Assembly (NCBI GenBank): GCA_038501785.1
Contig: JBAMJR010000170.1
Coordinates: forward strand, 62,001-126,000
Source: Myoxocephalus aenaeus
Lineage: Eukaryota; Chordata; Actinopteri; Perciformes; Cottidae
DNA: 64,000 nt
Direction of reading: 5' to 3'
The notes under the pieces were generated by a model, which did not search any database, was not told the DNA's origin, and was given only the letters and a program-made list of their open reading frames with translations. Each line of letters starts with the position of its first letter. Positions within the stretch are counted from its first letter, which is position 1. The translations under genes and the position numbers were made by a program. This document shows, in pieces, positions 1 to 11,715 of the stretch.

Positions 1-144
1 CTGTAGTCCATAAACCTGTCAGTGCTGCTCAGTGGCCTGATGTTCTAACATCTGGCGTGTACCTGTTGCTATTGGAAAGGGCAAAAACAGGGACAATATC
101 CAACAGTTTCATCCAATGTTTTGCTATTGAGGCCCTCTGGCTTA

Positions 145-607
145 TTAAAGGAATTGTTCAACTTTTTGGGAAATGCACTGATTTCCTCTCTTGCCAAGAG
201 TCAGACAGGAAGATTGATACCACTCTCATATCTGTGCGTTAGTTATGAAACCACAGACGGCACACTTTAGGTTAATTTAACACACACACACACACACACA
301 CTGAAAGCAGGGTGTTTCCCCTCTCAGCCTGGCCTGTTAACCATATCATGTCATATAATCGTCTGTAAAACCACAACTTGCTATTTAATTATTTTATTTT
401 TTTACCAATTAATCAAATGAGATGCCTTTTTAAAATAGTTAGATATGGAGTTTTTAATTGTTGGACTGAGCTCGGCTAGCTGTTTCCAGCCTTTACGCTA
501 AGCTAACTGCGTGCTAGCAGTAGCGTCATGTTCGTATACACACACACACACGAGTATCGATCTTCTCAACTAAGTTTCAATACGCATATTTCACAAATCC
601 ATTTAAA
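145..607. mobile_element. Percomorph interspersed repeat (MITE-like), copy 1
   Basis: The left end reads GGGAAATGCACTGATTTCC, then CTTGCCAAGAGTCAGACAGG and AAGATTGATACC. The right end (541-607) carries the inverted counterpart, GAGTATCGATCTTCTCAACT followed by CGCATATTTCAC. The interior holds the GCTAAGCTAACT block at about 497. This combination is one of the commonest repeats in percomorph genomes. A (CA)n run at 281-301 interrupts it. A related partial copy lies at 44120-44665. It is in the last intron of the upstream gene, just before the terminal exon. Confidence 0.6.
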
Positions 608-773
608 CAGCTGAGAAAATGTAAAAAAAATCTCTTTTGTCCTCACAATAATAATAATCTTATACCAGCAAGTCAAATCCACTGCATGTTTTGTTTGTGC
701 TTTTCATCAGTAAAGAAGTTGGAGGTTTATTTATTTGTATGTTCTCTCTCTCTCTCTCTCCAACACGCCTCAG

Positions 774-932
774 AACGGAGTCAAGTTCAACGTGAAGGGC
801 TTCCACAACCCGCCGCTGGTCAACAACCCCGTTCTGGCTAACCGCGGACACACACACAGTCACACTCAGTACCACCGCACCACTTGGCGACGCAGAAAGA
901 GGGACAGCCTCCCGGTCAGCCTCAGCAGATAG
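774..932 (+). CDS. Terminal coding exon of an unidentified gene (partial)
   Basis: An acceptor (CT-rich tract then CAG at 771-773) opens a phase-0 frame that runs 52 codons to a TAG at 930-932. The peptide starts NGVKFNVKGFHNPP, contains the His/Thr-rich stretch RGHTHSHTQYHRTT, and ends in a basic tail WRRRKRDSLPVSLSR with a possible basophilic-kinase site (RRKRDS). I see no signal peptide, membrane segment or catalytic motif, and I do not recognise the family. The frame stops cleanly and is followed by a long UTR-like stretch ending in a strong poly(A) signal in the same orientation, which supports a genuine last exon. The upstream exons are outside the window or too short to see. It could be the cytoplasmic tail of a membrane protein, but that is a guess. 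Confidence 0.55.
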   Translation, partial: NGVKFNVKGFHNPPLVNNPVLANRGHTHSHTQYHRTTWRRRKRDSLPVSLSR

Positions 933-1539
933 AAACCACTCCTCCCTCCCTCCCTCCCTCCCCCACACTTTTTCTCCCCTCTCCGGCTGCAGAGCCCCGG
1001 CTCTGCGTCGGTCTCGGGGGGAGGACGGGCATGCAGACCGACGGAGGCCCGGCAGCGTTCGGTCTGGGGCCGCCGTGACGTGGAACTACAGCCCCTCCGG
1101 CTCTGCATCCTCTTCCTGCGATCTCTTCCTTTTCTCCCCGCATGACTTTTGTTCACACCTTTTGTAGTTTCAGTGTTGCGTTACTTTCAGTATTGTGTCC
1201 TCCTCGTCTTTGTTTCAGGTCTTTTTTTTGTGGTTATTTTTTTGTCAGACTTGGTTGTGATGCCATCGCCAAGTTCACTTGACCTCGTCTTGACCCTTGC
1301 AGCCAAGCTGCCTGTGGTTGTGTTTTTTTTTTGTTTTTTTTTACAGTTTATATACACTTAAGAACAAAAATGTTTTGTTTTTTTCATTTGTGCAATAATG
1401 TTATTTTTCTTTTTTTGAACTAAAGTAAATGCTTATTTAATTTTGTGTGTGTATATGTAAAGGCATTTTTATACAGTTGTTTTATTTTTGTAGAGTTTTA
1501 AAATTAGTTTACGAAACCTTTCCCCAGGCAGCATCTCTG

Positions 1540-1570
<31 letters not shown>

Positions 1571-2958
1571 AGCGCCTGTCTGCCTTCAGGTCGAGATAGA
1601 CCCCCTACCCCCGCCATCTCTTTTTACTCTCCCTTTCTTACTTGTGTTGTTCAGTTTGATAGAGAGAAGCGGGGACAGAAAGGTAAACAGAGCGCTTATC
1701 TTCATATTCCTTTCATCGATCGTTCATCAATCTTGTGAAGAAAAAAAAAAAATGGTCGATGTGAAATTCCTCACGGAGGTTTTGACCCTCAATCCAGTTT
1801 GTTTCAGGCGTCCTGGAGGGATGGAAATTGACCCCCCACTCTCCACTGAGATATCCTGAGAAACCAGAGTTGAGGATGTAGTCCCGTCTTGGCCCAGAAG
1901 AGGGCGCTTCAGCAGTGCCACCTCCAGATCGTTTGTTTGTTGTGTCCCTTGTGGGACTGTGCTTGTTGCCGTATTTGGTCAGACTAACAGTGGCCTGCTA
2001 GTTTTTTGTCTCGGCCAACTTTCTCTCCACTGGTGGCGAGTTTTTTTTAAAAGAACATCGTCCCGACTGCAGAGTGTTTTTGGCCTTAAAACCCCCCTGT
2101 TCTCTTGAACATATATGCTAGCGTCCTTTCATTTCCGTGGTCGTCTTTTTCTATTACGTGTCGTCGTCGGAGGGTTGAGGCCCCCGGGAAGGCAGCGGCT
2201 CACCCTCGCTTGAATTTGAAGATTGAGAGTGAGAGGTGCAGGAAAAAGAGCCACCGGGTTCAGAGAGAAATCCTCAAGTCTCTCCAGTCGAGGAGGCGTG
2301 GTTGTGTGAAAATCTTAATCCCAGGGCTGAGGTCGACTCTTTAGAGCGCCTCGACACTAAAATGCTCGGCGATACGGTTTTCTCCTTCATGGTCCTGGAC
2401 AAAGGAAAAGGAGAGGGTGGGTGGATGGATGGATGGGAGGTCTTCCTGAACCGAGGACCCTCGTGAAAGGGAACTTATATTTTGATTCCATTCAGGAATC
2501 TCGTGTATATTTGATTGCCAGGTACTTCCGCCAATTGTTTTTGCAATGCCTTCCTTTGTGTTTACTTGGAGCGCGCGTACGCCGTTTATTTTTCCGCGAG
2601 CACAACCGCGTGGCACGCAGACGGGACTGTGGGGGAAAAAAAGGCTGCGACTCGCCCAGAACACTACACACGCTAGTGTTATTACTATGCAAGTGGATTA
2701 TTCTAATTATTGTGTCAACTCTCCTCTTAACGTTTTTTTTTCTTCTTTTTGAAATGACAAAACACTGCTTGTTGGACTGAAGTAATGTTACTGACTGTCA
2801 AGACTTACAAGCCAACTCGTGTGAAACTACAAGTCCCATCAACCCCCCCCTTTGTATTTCTATGAAGGTCCTGCTGTGCTTCAAAGTCTAGTTTTCTACA
2901 TCTGTCGGTCAAACGCGAGGAGCTGGAGGGATGTTTGTGTAGTGGTTTGAGGTCTGTG

Positions 2959-2991
<33 letters not shown>

Positions 2992-4135
2992 AACGTGTCG
3001 AGACTTTTAATCAGACACCCGGCGGCTCGTGAGCGAGTGCACCCCCGAGAGAGCGACTTGCACTCTGCAGGTGCACTAGAGTTACTTTTACTTCTTACGG
3101 AGACTCTGTTCAGAACTGTTAAACTATTTGTGTTCCCCCCCCCCCCCCCCCTCCTCCTCTTTTTCTTTTCTTCTTCCTAAACCATGGCAACTCTGATCCC
3201 ACAGTCAAAACTGCACCTATTGCATCAATTCAATCTCAGACGAGGGCTTTCTGTTTCTGACCGATGGCTCATATGAGCTGATCGTCACGTCCAGCGAGGG
3301 GAAATCCCTCTCACGTTTTAATGATTTGACCGGGGGGGGGGGGGAAACAAAAATATAATCATTATGGACGCCACAGACACGTCGTGGATGTCCCCAGCCA
3401 TGCTATCGTACACCGTTCACCCCGGTTGCTCCCTATGTGGGGGGATTATTCCCACCCAAAGGGAGGTGATCACTTTGGCGCATGAAATGCTCCGTCACAT
3501 GCAACCCTAGCCTGATTTCTAAAGTATTATAAACGAGGTTAAATGTAGTTTCAGGCTGCATCCCCGACGGCCAACGTTTAGCGATTTTAGAACCAGCAGC
3601 AGTGACTCTGATGGCTGGAAGAAAAGAAAAGAAAAAAGAGGTGAAATTGGTGACGGGAGGTTGTTGACTGGGTTAGAGTTGCCTGCATCTCCGCAGCAAA
3701 AGACTTGACAAGCAGTAATCCGAAGGGAAAGTCTGTATGGATTCAAATCTCAGCGGTCACACGGCGCTCGCTTCCCCGGATGTGGTGCAAATGGCGGGGT
3801 GAAAAGGAAAAGTGACCGAGCGGCCGGGACCGCTGAGAGTTTGGCGTACACACGTAGATGCAATGTAATATTACCCCCCCCCACCCCCCTCCATTGCAAC
3901 ACAATGAGGAATTTTAAACTGGCGGCTGCTGTTTAGAGAGAAGTGGCAGCCCCTCTTTGTCCTGGCTGAGTCATGTGAGCAGTGGCCCTCTGAATGGACA
4001 CGGAGCTACCGGTGCCACAGGGAACCACTGCCCAGCTTGTGGTTGTTGTTGTTTTTTTGTTTTTTTTTGACATTTTTATGTAAATATATTTTTTTCTATT
4101 TTATTTTTTAATAAACATTTTAAAACTGCCAGTCC
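933..4135 (+). other. Probable long 3' UTR of the upstream gene
   Basis: From the TAG at 932 there is no further credible exon up to the AATAAA at 4110-4115. The stretch contains T-rich runs, (TG)n microsatellites near 1541-1571 and 2961-2989, and a poly-C run at 3135-3151. If it is one UTR it is about 3.2 kb long. An intergenic interpretation of part of it is possible, because alternative poly(A) sites cannot be excluded. Confidence 0.4.
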
Positions 4136-4146
4136 AGCGTGTGTTT

Positions 4147-4172
<26 letters not shown>
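4110..4172 (+). terminator. Poly(A) signal with GT-rich downstream element
   Basis: A canonical AATAAA at 4110-4115 sits in an AT-rich context and is followed 30-60 bases later by an uninterrupted GT-rich tract (about 4140-4172). This is the standard arrangement of cleavage signal and downstream GU element. It most likely ends the transcript of the exon at 774-932. Confidence 0.55.
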
Positions 4173-4174
<2 letters not shown>

Positions 4175-4182
<8 letters not shown>

Positions 4183-5925
4183 TCGATGGATCACATGGGC
4201 ATTTAATGCTGCATCAATATTTTAGTACTGTGCAGGTAATGAAACCAAAACGAGCAAAACAAGACTCTAAACTACTGTACGCTGAGGAAAGAGGGTCATT
4301 CTCTGTAGGTTTCTAACTACTAGTGATGCCTTTTTATGTTCTCATAGACATTTGACCCATTTTTCATATACAAATATATCCATTGGTGCAGCTTTAACTT
4401 CTTGATTTGTCCCTAACTAGTCTGAATCGGTACAGTTTGGTTCCCACTGAGTTCTCCTCAGGTAGCGTGTGAGTCTTCTCATCAACACTAGGTGGCGCTC
4501 ATGTGCAAAAACAAGGTTGCTGAGCTCTCCTGTGTCTTCAGTACTTTGACACCCCTCTAAACCAAACAATAGAGACTCGGGTCCACAAGCTTCACACTGA
4601 CGATCCTGGTCCACTTGTCTTAACCTCGCTGATGTGAAAGATTTGACCCCAAAGCTGTGGTTGTAGGCAAAGAGGCCCCACAAAGTCAGCGGTGACTGAG
4701 TCACATGGATGAGTGTTCGGAGCAACATCAAGAGGGACGGCATGGAAATACAATAACAGAGTTAAGTTAAGGGCTTATCTCTTTAATGCTGTCAATTTAT
4801 TGAATGTGTCTATTCGGATTAGAAAGGTGGTGCATTTTCACAGAAAATCTGAAAAATGAAGTAGCAGCAGTATCTCTAGTAACAACAATTTTAAAAAGAA
4901 AGTAAAATATATCTTTTGACATAAACTGGACAGTTTGTAAAGCAAAGAGGGTGAACTATTGACTGAAGAATGGTCATAATAGGAAGAATGTGTAAAAATA
5001 ATCCAACATTTGGTTTGGATTAGAGCAGAAACAACAAAATGAGGCAGAAAAGGGGGCTGATGTCTGAGGAGAAAATAAAAGGGAATTAAAAAATGAAGGA
5101 CAATAAGCATAACAAGTACAAGTGACAGGGGAAAGTAACAACTATAAATATATATTAAAGTTTGACCGAGGAGCATAGTCTAGTATGAGTTTTATTTTTT
5201 AAAGGCAATGTAAAAGCTGAATAAAGTTGTGTACTGTCTCTTTAAAGTGAGCAGCCAGTAGTAATCCTCAGTCTGAAGGGAGAGTAGAGTCAAGTTAACA
5301 GACACAACCAGTCGTTTCCTGTCATCGTTTCCAATATCAAACATGTATTGAAGCATCGGAGGAGAAGTAAAGTCTAAACTGAAAAATTATTAATTTTTAT
5401 TTTCCGTATAGATTAACCTTCCACTTATTTTCTCAATGACTTTTTTTTCTGGAAAATGTGTCGGACAAAACGTTGAAAACCTAGGGGTGCTTCCTTCTTT
5501 ATTTTGTGGTCCTTATAATTATTCAAGGCCATGTCTTGAAGCCCTGTTTCTAAGTCTAGACTTTTATTATTGAGCTAATACTGTGCATATGTTCATGTTC
5601 ATGAATTAATTTGTGTTTCCCCAAAAGACAACAGGGAATATCTGGTTGCATGTGATATTTCAGCACAAGAACACTGTTGCGCACATGAGAGGGGAAGTCA
5701 TAATGATGAGATAGTTAGTCATAATTATGCGATACTACGTCCTTTTTTTTGTAAGTTTCTCATTATAATTTTGTATCACAGTGACAGAAATGAGTTTCCA
5801 TAATTAGTGCAATGTTTGCTTTTTAATTGTTTTTCCTCTGGGTTTGACTTTTATAAGAAAGAAGAAGAAAACAAATCAAACTTTCCATTTGATCTCCCCC
5901 TTGCTGTGAACGCCCAGGTCTTTTA
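4175..5925. other. Intergenic region, no gene seen
   Basis: This lies between the poly(A) site of the upstream gene and the sh3bgrl3 5' UTR. A 108-codon antisense open frame at 4417-4743 shows no recognisable domain and no splice context. The rest is AT-rich, with no CpG island and no exon that I can support. Confidence 0.5.
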
Positions 5926-5929
5926 TTTT

Positions 5930-6086
5930 GAAAATACTGTTTAACTTCCTTCGCTTTTTTCTTCTTCTTTTCTTTCAATCGATAACGGTCGAGCTTGACG
6001 CAAGCGGAGACGGGGAGAGAGAGAGAGAGAGGAGAGCGACTCAGCGAGCAGATAACACACAAAAGGAAGCGGAAGGACCTGCGGCA
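5930..6086 (+). promoter_or_regulatory. sh3bgrl3: Probable sh3bgrl3 5' UTR and core promoter
   Basis: The sequence immediately upstream of the start codon is locally GC-richer, contains a GA-repeat at about 6015-6032 and shows no TATA box at a convincing distance. The start context GCGGCAATGG has G at +4 and G at -3, which is a good vertebrate initiation context. An open frame continues upstream of the ATG to about 5928, but the protein family begins at the 6087 ATG. The transcription start itself is not determinable. Confidence 0.4.
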
Positions 6087-6131
6087 ATGGGCATCAAACT
6101 GTACTACACCACCGTCACTGCCTCGCGGACG
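6087..6131 (+). CDS. sh3bgrl3: sh3bgrl3 coding exon 1
   Basis: Fifteen codons from ATG to ACG, then the donor GTGAGT at 6132. It encodes the first beta strand of the thioredoxin fold. Confidence 0.88.
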
Positions 6132-8261
6132 GTGAGTCGAGTGGTCCGTCGTTCGTACTAAACGCGGTGTTTCTGTGCTCCGAGCCCCGGTGTCGGCGGG
6201 CAAACAAAGCTCCGTCCAGCCGACACACCCCGCGCGCCCTGTCAGTTGGTCCGCTTCCTCCTGACCGACACGGGCCTATATGCTCGTCAGCGGCCGTTTC
6301 CATCGTTACTGGAACGTCGGCGTTGCCAAGTTACCCAGCCGTAAAACGAAACGTAAAGGGTTTGCAATGGCGAAACCAGGGTGTTTTTATTTATTTATTT
6401 GTTTTTATAATTCTTTATTCAACAATTGCACATGTACAATTTCATAAATAGTCAATAATAAAAGGCAAAACGCATGTACATAATACCATTTAAATAACAT
6501 GCCAACGGTGCAACCGCAAAGGAATATAACAAAAAAAAGACCGACAGTAAAAAAAAAAGCATAAAATAAAACGTACGTAAGGCCAAGTGTAGCGCTTTTT
6601 AATTTAAGGAGAAGTTAATTATTTTATGTATGTGTGAGTTTTTAAGCAGAATACTCTTGAATAGACTATGTAATGGCGTTTTTGCTCCATTATTCCATAG
6701 AATACAGTCTGCAGACGGGGTAAAACACAACATCTTTGCAGTAGTAGTATGGAAGCACTGGGCCAAACACATCTGGTACCCATTATGTGGGAGGAATTCA
6801 TCATGTAGTGAAAAAAGTGCAGTGACGTGCACGAGCGTTTAACCCTCTCGCGCGCAGCAGCAAGGAAACCTGCTTTTGTGATCAAAGTCTCTCATCACCG
6901 GCTGCATGGCCACATTATTCTGTCCTTTTTGTTATCTTATCCTGTCAAAGCATTTCCTTCTCTCATTTTTCATTTGTAAAAAAAAAAAAAAAAAAGAGCC
7001 CGAGCAGATTCACTATGGAAAATGTGTTTATTATGTTAAATGTGTAATTTAAACATACCATCCTTCTTATTCCCAAAAATGAAAACCTTCTCAAATGCAA
7101 ATCCCTTTTTATGTTCACTTTTTAAATGGTTTCATTAAGCTTTGAAAGTTGCTCGGACATCAGAAAAGTGTAATTTCCACTACATACCACTTAGATATAA
7201 AAAACTATGATAACTTTGTACTTCACACGCTTCAGAGAAGCTTTGTAAAAAGACAATTCCCTTTTTTTTTTTTTCAGCGGAAGGACACAGCCAACTAAAT
7301 GCCAGCTTGTCTGTTTTCAGTGCAAGGGTGCGGTCACTGAACGAACCCCCCCCCCCCCCCCCCCCCCCCCCGCTTCCTCATTCGCCCCAAAAGATAGCAA
7401 GAGAATTCCCAAGGTCTATTAATCATCACCCAGGAGACAGATAAGACCACCGCTTTTTAAAGGCATCGCCTCAAAAAGTACTTATTCATTTTTTCTTCTA
7501 TTGCAGCACCGGGCCTTGAAAAAAAAGAGGTGTAAATGCTTTTGCCCTTGAGGAGACATGACATTTCAAAGTTTGATGACCTTCGTCTGCTCATTATTTA
7601 TCCCAGCATGGCGGCCATTAGTCGACTTGCGCCAGTAAACTTAGTTTACAGAAAAATGCACTCGATAAAAGCGAGATTTGAGCTGTGATGGCAAAAGTCA
7701 GCATGTGCAAATAAACCGCTCCGGCTTTAATGAATCGATTGGTGGTTTCTAGTTGTTGTGCTGTGCTTGAGTACATTTTTTATTTATTTTTTTCCTCAGG
7801 TGAAGTCTCAACAGGCAGAAGTGATCCGAATCCTCGAGAGTAAAAGCATCCAGTACGAGCTCATCGACATCTCTGTGGGCCGGGAGGTGTGTGAAGAAAT
7901 GAGAAGCAAAGCGGGGAACCCGGCGGCGGTTCCTCCCCAGCTGTTCAACGAAGACCAGTACTGCGGGGTGAGGAGCGCTCGCGTGCACATACTGTCGTCA
8001 GTATTGTATCGGCATAAGCGGCGAGCATTGAACTGCCAAAGATATGTTCATGAGAGCACAGATATATAAACCTATATATCTGTTGTATAAACCACGATAT
8101 AAATATAAACCACTGTTGTTGTCCACAGGTTTCTATTTAACTGTACAAAGTCATTTTTAATACATATTTTGCTCACAATTCTCTTATAAACAACTGTTAA
8201 GAGTAAACACAAACTGTTGTCTTGTCGAATAATGTGACACCACGGGCAGTGATGTGTTTTC

Positions 8262-8315
<54 letters not shown>

Positions 8316-8815
8316 ACACAGACAAAGTTAGCTGTTGAATACACAGCTTTTAGCGGCTAAACAGATGTTTCCGTCAGGCGCTTGTTTGAGACCAAAATCC
8401 GAGATAGAAGAGAGTGAGACACGTTGCTCCACTTGTGTAAATACGCAATGGTTGGCCAACTTAAAAGGCGATAATGTCTGTGTTTCGTGACGGCTTGTTT
8501 CCGCTGCCTCCTAGTGGCCAAAATCAGTTACTGCAGGTTTAACACTGATCTCTTCAAAATAACGGTCAATCTTGTCCCCAGAAATGTGGACTTGCAGACA
8601 TGAACTCTTCTGGTTTCAGTCAAATAAATGTCACGTCTGTTTTGAGCTCTCTGTTCACCGTGAATTACAAGCTTTAGGCTGCTGGTTAACTGAGATATCT
8701 CATTAAAAATATGATTTCACTGTTAAAAGGTACAATTTGACATTTAAATAGTGCAAATATTCCTGAGCTCAGTTACCCAAACATTCGCCGACCCTTTGCA
8801 ACGAGTCACAACCTT

Positions 8816-8854
<39 letters not shown>

Positions 8855-8995
8855 TTGCCAATTCTGCGGCGACGCAGCCGTCCAATCAGAATGTCTTTGT
8901 CTGCCGACTGACGCTCTTCCTCTCCGCAGGACTACGCAATGTTTTCCGAGGCGGTGGAAGACGACACAGTGGACCAACTTCTGAAGCTGGCGTGA
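6087..8995 (+). CDS. sh3bgrl3: SH3BGRL3-like thioredoxin-fold protein, join(6087..6131, 7800..7967, 8930..8995)
   Basis: Three exons with GT/AG borders, all in phase 0, give a 92-residue protein; the human protein has 93. It begins MGIKLYYTTVTASRTVKSQQ and ends DTVDQLLKLA. The family is a glutaredoxin-like thioredoxin fold without the CxxC redox centre. Here the expected active-site position, just after the first beta strand, reads TTVTASRT, so oxidoreductase activity is not expected. The segment NPAAVPPQLFNEDQYCGDY matches the conserved cis-proline loop. The mammalian protein is a small cytosolic protein linked to actin-membrane organisation and growth-factor signalling; those roles are known for the family and not read from this sequence. 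SH3BGRL and SH3BGRL2 are the alternatives, but the TVTASRTVKSQQ opening and the short C-terminus fit SH3BGRL3 best. Confidence 0.9.
6132..7799 (+). other. sh3bgrl3: sh3bgrl3 intron 1
   Basis: A 1.7 kb intron. The stretch 6385-6580 is T- then A-rich and resembles the antisense tail of a decayed non-LTR element, though this is not certain. It also holds a poly-A run near 6978-6995 and a 26-base poly-C run at 7346-7371. No exon or RNA gene is apparent. Confidence 0.6.
7346..7371. repeat. Poly-C run
   Basis: Twenty-six consecutive C residues in sh3bgrl3 intron 1. Its length is likely to be polymorphic or mis-called. Confidence 0.9.
7800..7967 (+). CDS. sh3bgrl3: sh3bgrl3 coding exon 2
   Basis: Fifty-six codons between a T-rich acceptor (CCTCAG at 7794-7799) and a donor GTGAGG at 7968. 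It encodes the central fold, from VKSQQAEVIRILESK to the cis-Pro loop and EDQYCG. Confidence 0.9.
8263..8314. repeat. (TG)n microsatellite
   Basis: About 26 uninterrupted TG units. Confidence 0.95.
8815..8856. repeat. (TTTA)n microsatellite
   Basis: About ten tetranucleotide units, 75 bases before the last sh3bgrl3 exon. Confidence 0.93.
8930..8995 (+). CDS. sh3bgrl3: sh3bgrl3 coding exon 3
   Basis: Acceptor CCGCAG at 8924-8929, then 21 codons (DYAMFSEAVEDDTVDQLLKLA) and the stop TGA at 8993-8995. It matches the C-terminal helix of the family. Confidence 0.9.
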   Translation, partial: DYAMFSEAVEDDTVDQLLKLA

Positions 8996-10915
8996 GGAAC
9001 GCGGAGTGTAACTCTCAGTCTTAACCCCGGTTCCTTCATCCAGTCTCTTTCTGCACCGCTGGCAGTATCCACTCACTTTCAATGCCATAACGAAGAATGC
9101 CAAATATCAAACTAATCAGAAGACGCACATTCCCCCTCCTGCACCATTAGACTCAATCCGTTTTTCCCCCTGTTCTTTCCTTTTTGATTTCTTTCTGACC
9201 GTCTCCCTGTCTGACAGACTAGCGCTGCTAAGTGCTCCCGGTCCACGAGGACTCAACGGGGGGGGTCTAGATGTGCGGTAATTAGGTCGACTAATCTTGG
9301 CCGCGGCCACATGATCGCTGGAGATTTAAAGTAATCCGCTGGATGACAACGTTCACCCCAGAACCTTCCCGATCCTCTGCAGGACGAACGCACAATCATC
9401 ACTCGGTCTTAACTACTTCGGTCGTCTTTCTCTGTAGCCTTCGAGTTCCCATGTTGTACATGACCGCGTGTTCTTTTTTTATTTTTTTTGCTTCACATGG
9501 ATGCAAATGCACTGGGAAGTAGCAAGGACCGTAACGTCCTGAAACCCAATTAATCACAGAACTTATAGCTGCTAAAAGATGCCTTTTTGGCGCGGACGGC
9601 TTACTTTTTTTGTTTTATTTTGGCCCTTTGGTCGCTTCATGCGTTATTTAAGAACATTTTGGGCAACATCTTGCGCTCATCTGACCTGATGCCAACAGAA
9701 CAAAAAAAATTAGAAATGACTTAAATTAAGGCACAGTACCTTACATTTGCAAAGACATCCGTGTTATCCAGCATGCAGTCGTATTCCTGTCCCAACTTTT
9801 TGAACACGTTACTCTTCTCTGCGCGTTACCGCCACCGACGATCTGTGTCCGGCTACACTGGTTGTAAAAAAAGTCTGTCCACAGCGCTGCTAGTGTTAAT
9901 AACAATCCAAAGGGTAAATAAATATCTCACAAAGACAAAAACCAGACGACAATTATTTTTTTTAATACATAATCTACAATGTAAAATCACGCACTTGTAA
10001 AGAATATTTTGGCAATATCCATTTGTAGATGGTAGTTTGTGACCTTTTAGGTTTACACCAAAAGGTATCGGTGTACTTTGCCATCAGCCACAGTGTCTTT
10101 AAAAAAATTATATATATTCCCATGTAATACTACCTGAAATCAGACATTTTCAAATCGTACACATTGTTGCTTTAAAGGTACAGTGTGTAGGACTTGGCGC
10201 CCTCTAGTGGTGAGGTTTGCAAATATTACTATATAATCCAAATAATGGCCGCAACCCTGTTGGAACCAAACCCTCTCCTTAGATATGTGACGATGGGTCA
10301 CCAATGAATGGGCTAATCAGTGGTTGTCCCGGGCATGAAGATGCAGTAATGTGACTATGCACTGAAACCCTGCCTCATGCTGAACACGGATACAAAGGTC
10401 AGAGCTGGTGTGTTTTAAGTTGACCTGACTCGGTCTCACTCGCCTTAGGGAACACTCACCACATGGGAAAAATGAAGGCTTCACTTATTTGCTCTGTTAT
10501 GTATGCACATTAATTCAGTTATATATATCATGTCCATGTTTTTTGGGTTACTTGTGTTTTTTTATCGAGAACTACATGTTTTCCTTCTCTGAGTCTTAAC
10601 TTCTGTCAACCCCCTGCTTTCAAAATTGTGTTGTTACAGTTTGGGACCCCCCCGGTAAAGACGGCCTTCACACACAATGTTTGCGCACTGTTTTGTAAGT
10701 CGATGGTTGTAGATGTTCGCCTGTTATTGATGTATGTTCACTATGAATCATGTTTTAGACATTCCATGTCTCTCTCTCTCTCTCTCGCTCGCTCGCGCGC
10801 TGAGCTTTAAAAGAAAAATAGGGACTAAAATGCTGTTGTCTTCCGAGAAGATTGTGAAAAAAACGATTGATGGGTGAACAAAAATGAATAAAATGGAGTT
10901 GAATCTACATGTCTG
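8996..10915 (+). other. sh3bgrl3: sh3bgrl3 3' UTR (probable)
   Basis: Runs from the stop codon to the AATAAA at 10887-10892; further signals lie at 10961-10966 and 10980-10985. It holds a CT-rich tract at about 10770-10800 and a percomorph repeat fragment at about 10171-10260. A UTR of 1.9 kb would be long for such a small gene, so part of it may be intergenic. Confidence 0.45.
10171..10260 (+). mobile_element. Percomorph short interspersed repeat fragment
   Basis: The block AAAGGTACAGTGTGTAGGAC followed by CCTCTAGTGGTGAGGTT is a highly repeated teleost motif. An antisense copy of the same end is at 51645-51706 in this window. Only the left end is recognisable here. Confidence 0.55.
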
Positions 10916-10985
10916 AAAGTTTATTTTTGTATTCATCCATGGGACCTACCTACAGCTTTGAATAAAAATGAAGTGTCTAAATAAA
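10887..10985 (+). terminator. sh3bgrl3: Cluster of three poly(A) signals
   Basis: AATAAA occurs at 10887, 10961 and 10980 in an AT-rich, exon-free context, consistent with alternative ends of the sh3bgrl3 transcript. Confidence 0.5.
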
Positions 10986-11580
10986 CTGTGGCATCCTGAA
11001 TGTCTGATCCAATATAAAACAATTAGTTATTTGATATTCTTAGTCCTTGTTTTAATGGAGAATTTACCAAGATAGTGCAGGGACATTTTCAAGGGAGTCA
11101 TTTCTAATTTGCAAGTCAGTGGAATATTCTGACTGCCAATAAAGTCACATGGAGGACATCTTCCACACTCTGGATCTGCAGTGTCAGTACGTTTATAATG
11201 CTGCATGTATGCCTCACAGGTCATTCATATGATACATTTATTCAAATTAAGAATAATCAGTAATTATAAAATCATAATAAATTTGAAGAACAACGTTAAT
11301 CAATGTTTCGCTCAGTTGCAGTACCTCATCTGTTCAGTAGGTGGTGCTGATGTGGCTTCTACTTTTAGAAGAAGAAGAGCTACAACCGGAAACATTGATC
11401 CTGATTTCAAACTAAAACCGAAACGTTGTGGCGTATTGAACTCGGCATTGCATATAGTTTGCCGCCATGAACAAGATACAAATATGTAACTCCACTCAAT
11501 TGCGGACATACTATTGGGTAAGGGTTGGGAAAGAAATATCTCACAACACCGGCTGTGTTCGAACTCGGAGCTGTGTCGTC
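10986..11580. other. Intergenic region between sh3bgrl3 and trappc9
   Basis: Short and free of convincing exons. Possible promoter motifs for the downstream gene are an ETS-like ACCGGAA at about 11385 and a YY1-like GCCGCCATG at about 11461. Antisense frames at 11027-11224 and 11312-11584 have no recognised domain. Confidence 0.4.
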
Positions 11581-11599
11581 GCACGCCCCTGTAATGGTT

Positions 11600-11715
11600 T
11601 TACTTTGAAAATATCCACCGGATGTTCCGCTGTTGATTAGCTTCAGGTGTTGCAGATGAACACTGCTCCGAAGAAGGAAGCTGTAAACATTTTGACAGGT
11701 TACTGCCGAGGTAAG
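11600..11715 (+). promoter_or_regulatory. trappc9: Candidate 5' exon and promoter of trappc9
   Basis: A donor-like sequence at 11711-11721 (GTAAGGTGAGT) offers two overlapping sites: an exon ending at 11710, or one ending at 11715. The coding exon downstream begins exactly at an acceptor AG, so an upstream exon is required. An ATG at 11656 is open to both donors. If the 11715 donor is used it is in frame with the family start, adding about 20 residues that begin MNTAPKKEAV. The context of that ATG is weak (C at -3). Confidence 0.4.

Larger units (their letters stand above)
7968..8929 (+). other. sh3bgrl3: sh3bgrl3 intron 2 with microsatellites
   Basis: Contains a (TG)n run at 8263-8314 and a (TTTA)n run at 8815-8856. 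A short motif near 8503-8540 (CTGCCTCCTAGTGGCCAAAA) resembles the end of a common teleost repeat. No exon is seen. Confidence 0.6.

Noticed and set aside
4417..4743. 108-codon antisense open frame
   Set aside because: No recognised domain, no splice sites or poly(A) signal in the right orientation, and it sits in intergenic sequence. Most likely chance.
11027..11584. Antisense frames with several Cys residues upstream of trappc9
   Set aside because: Cys-rich pieces without a coherent zinc-binding pattern, no start or splice context, no family recognised.
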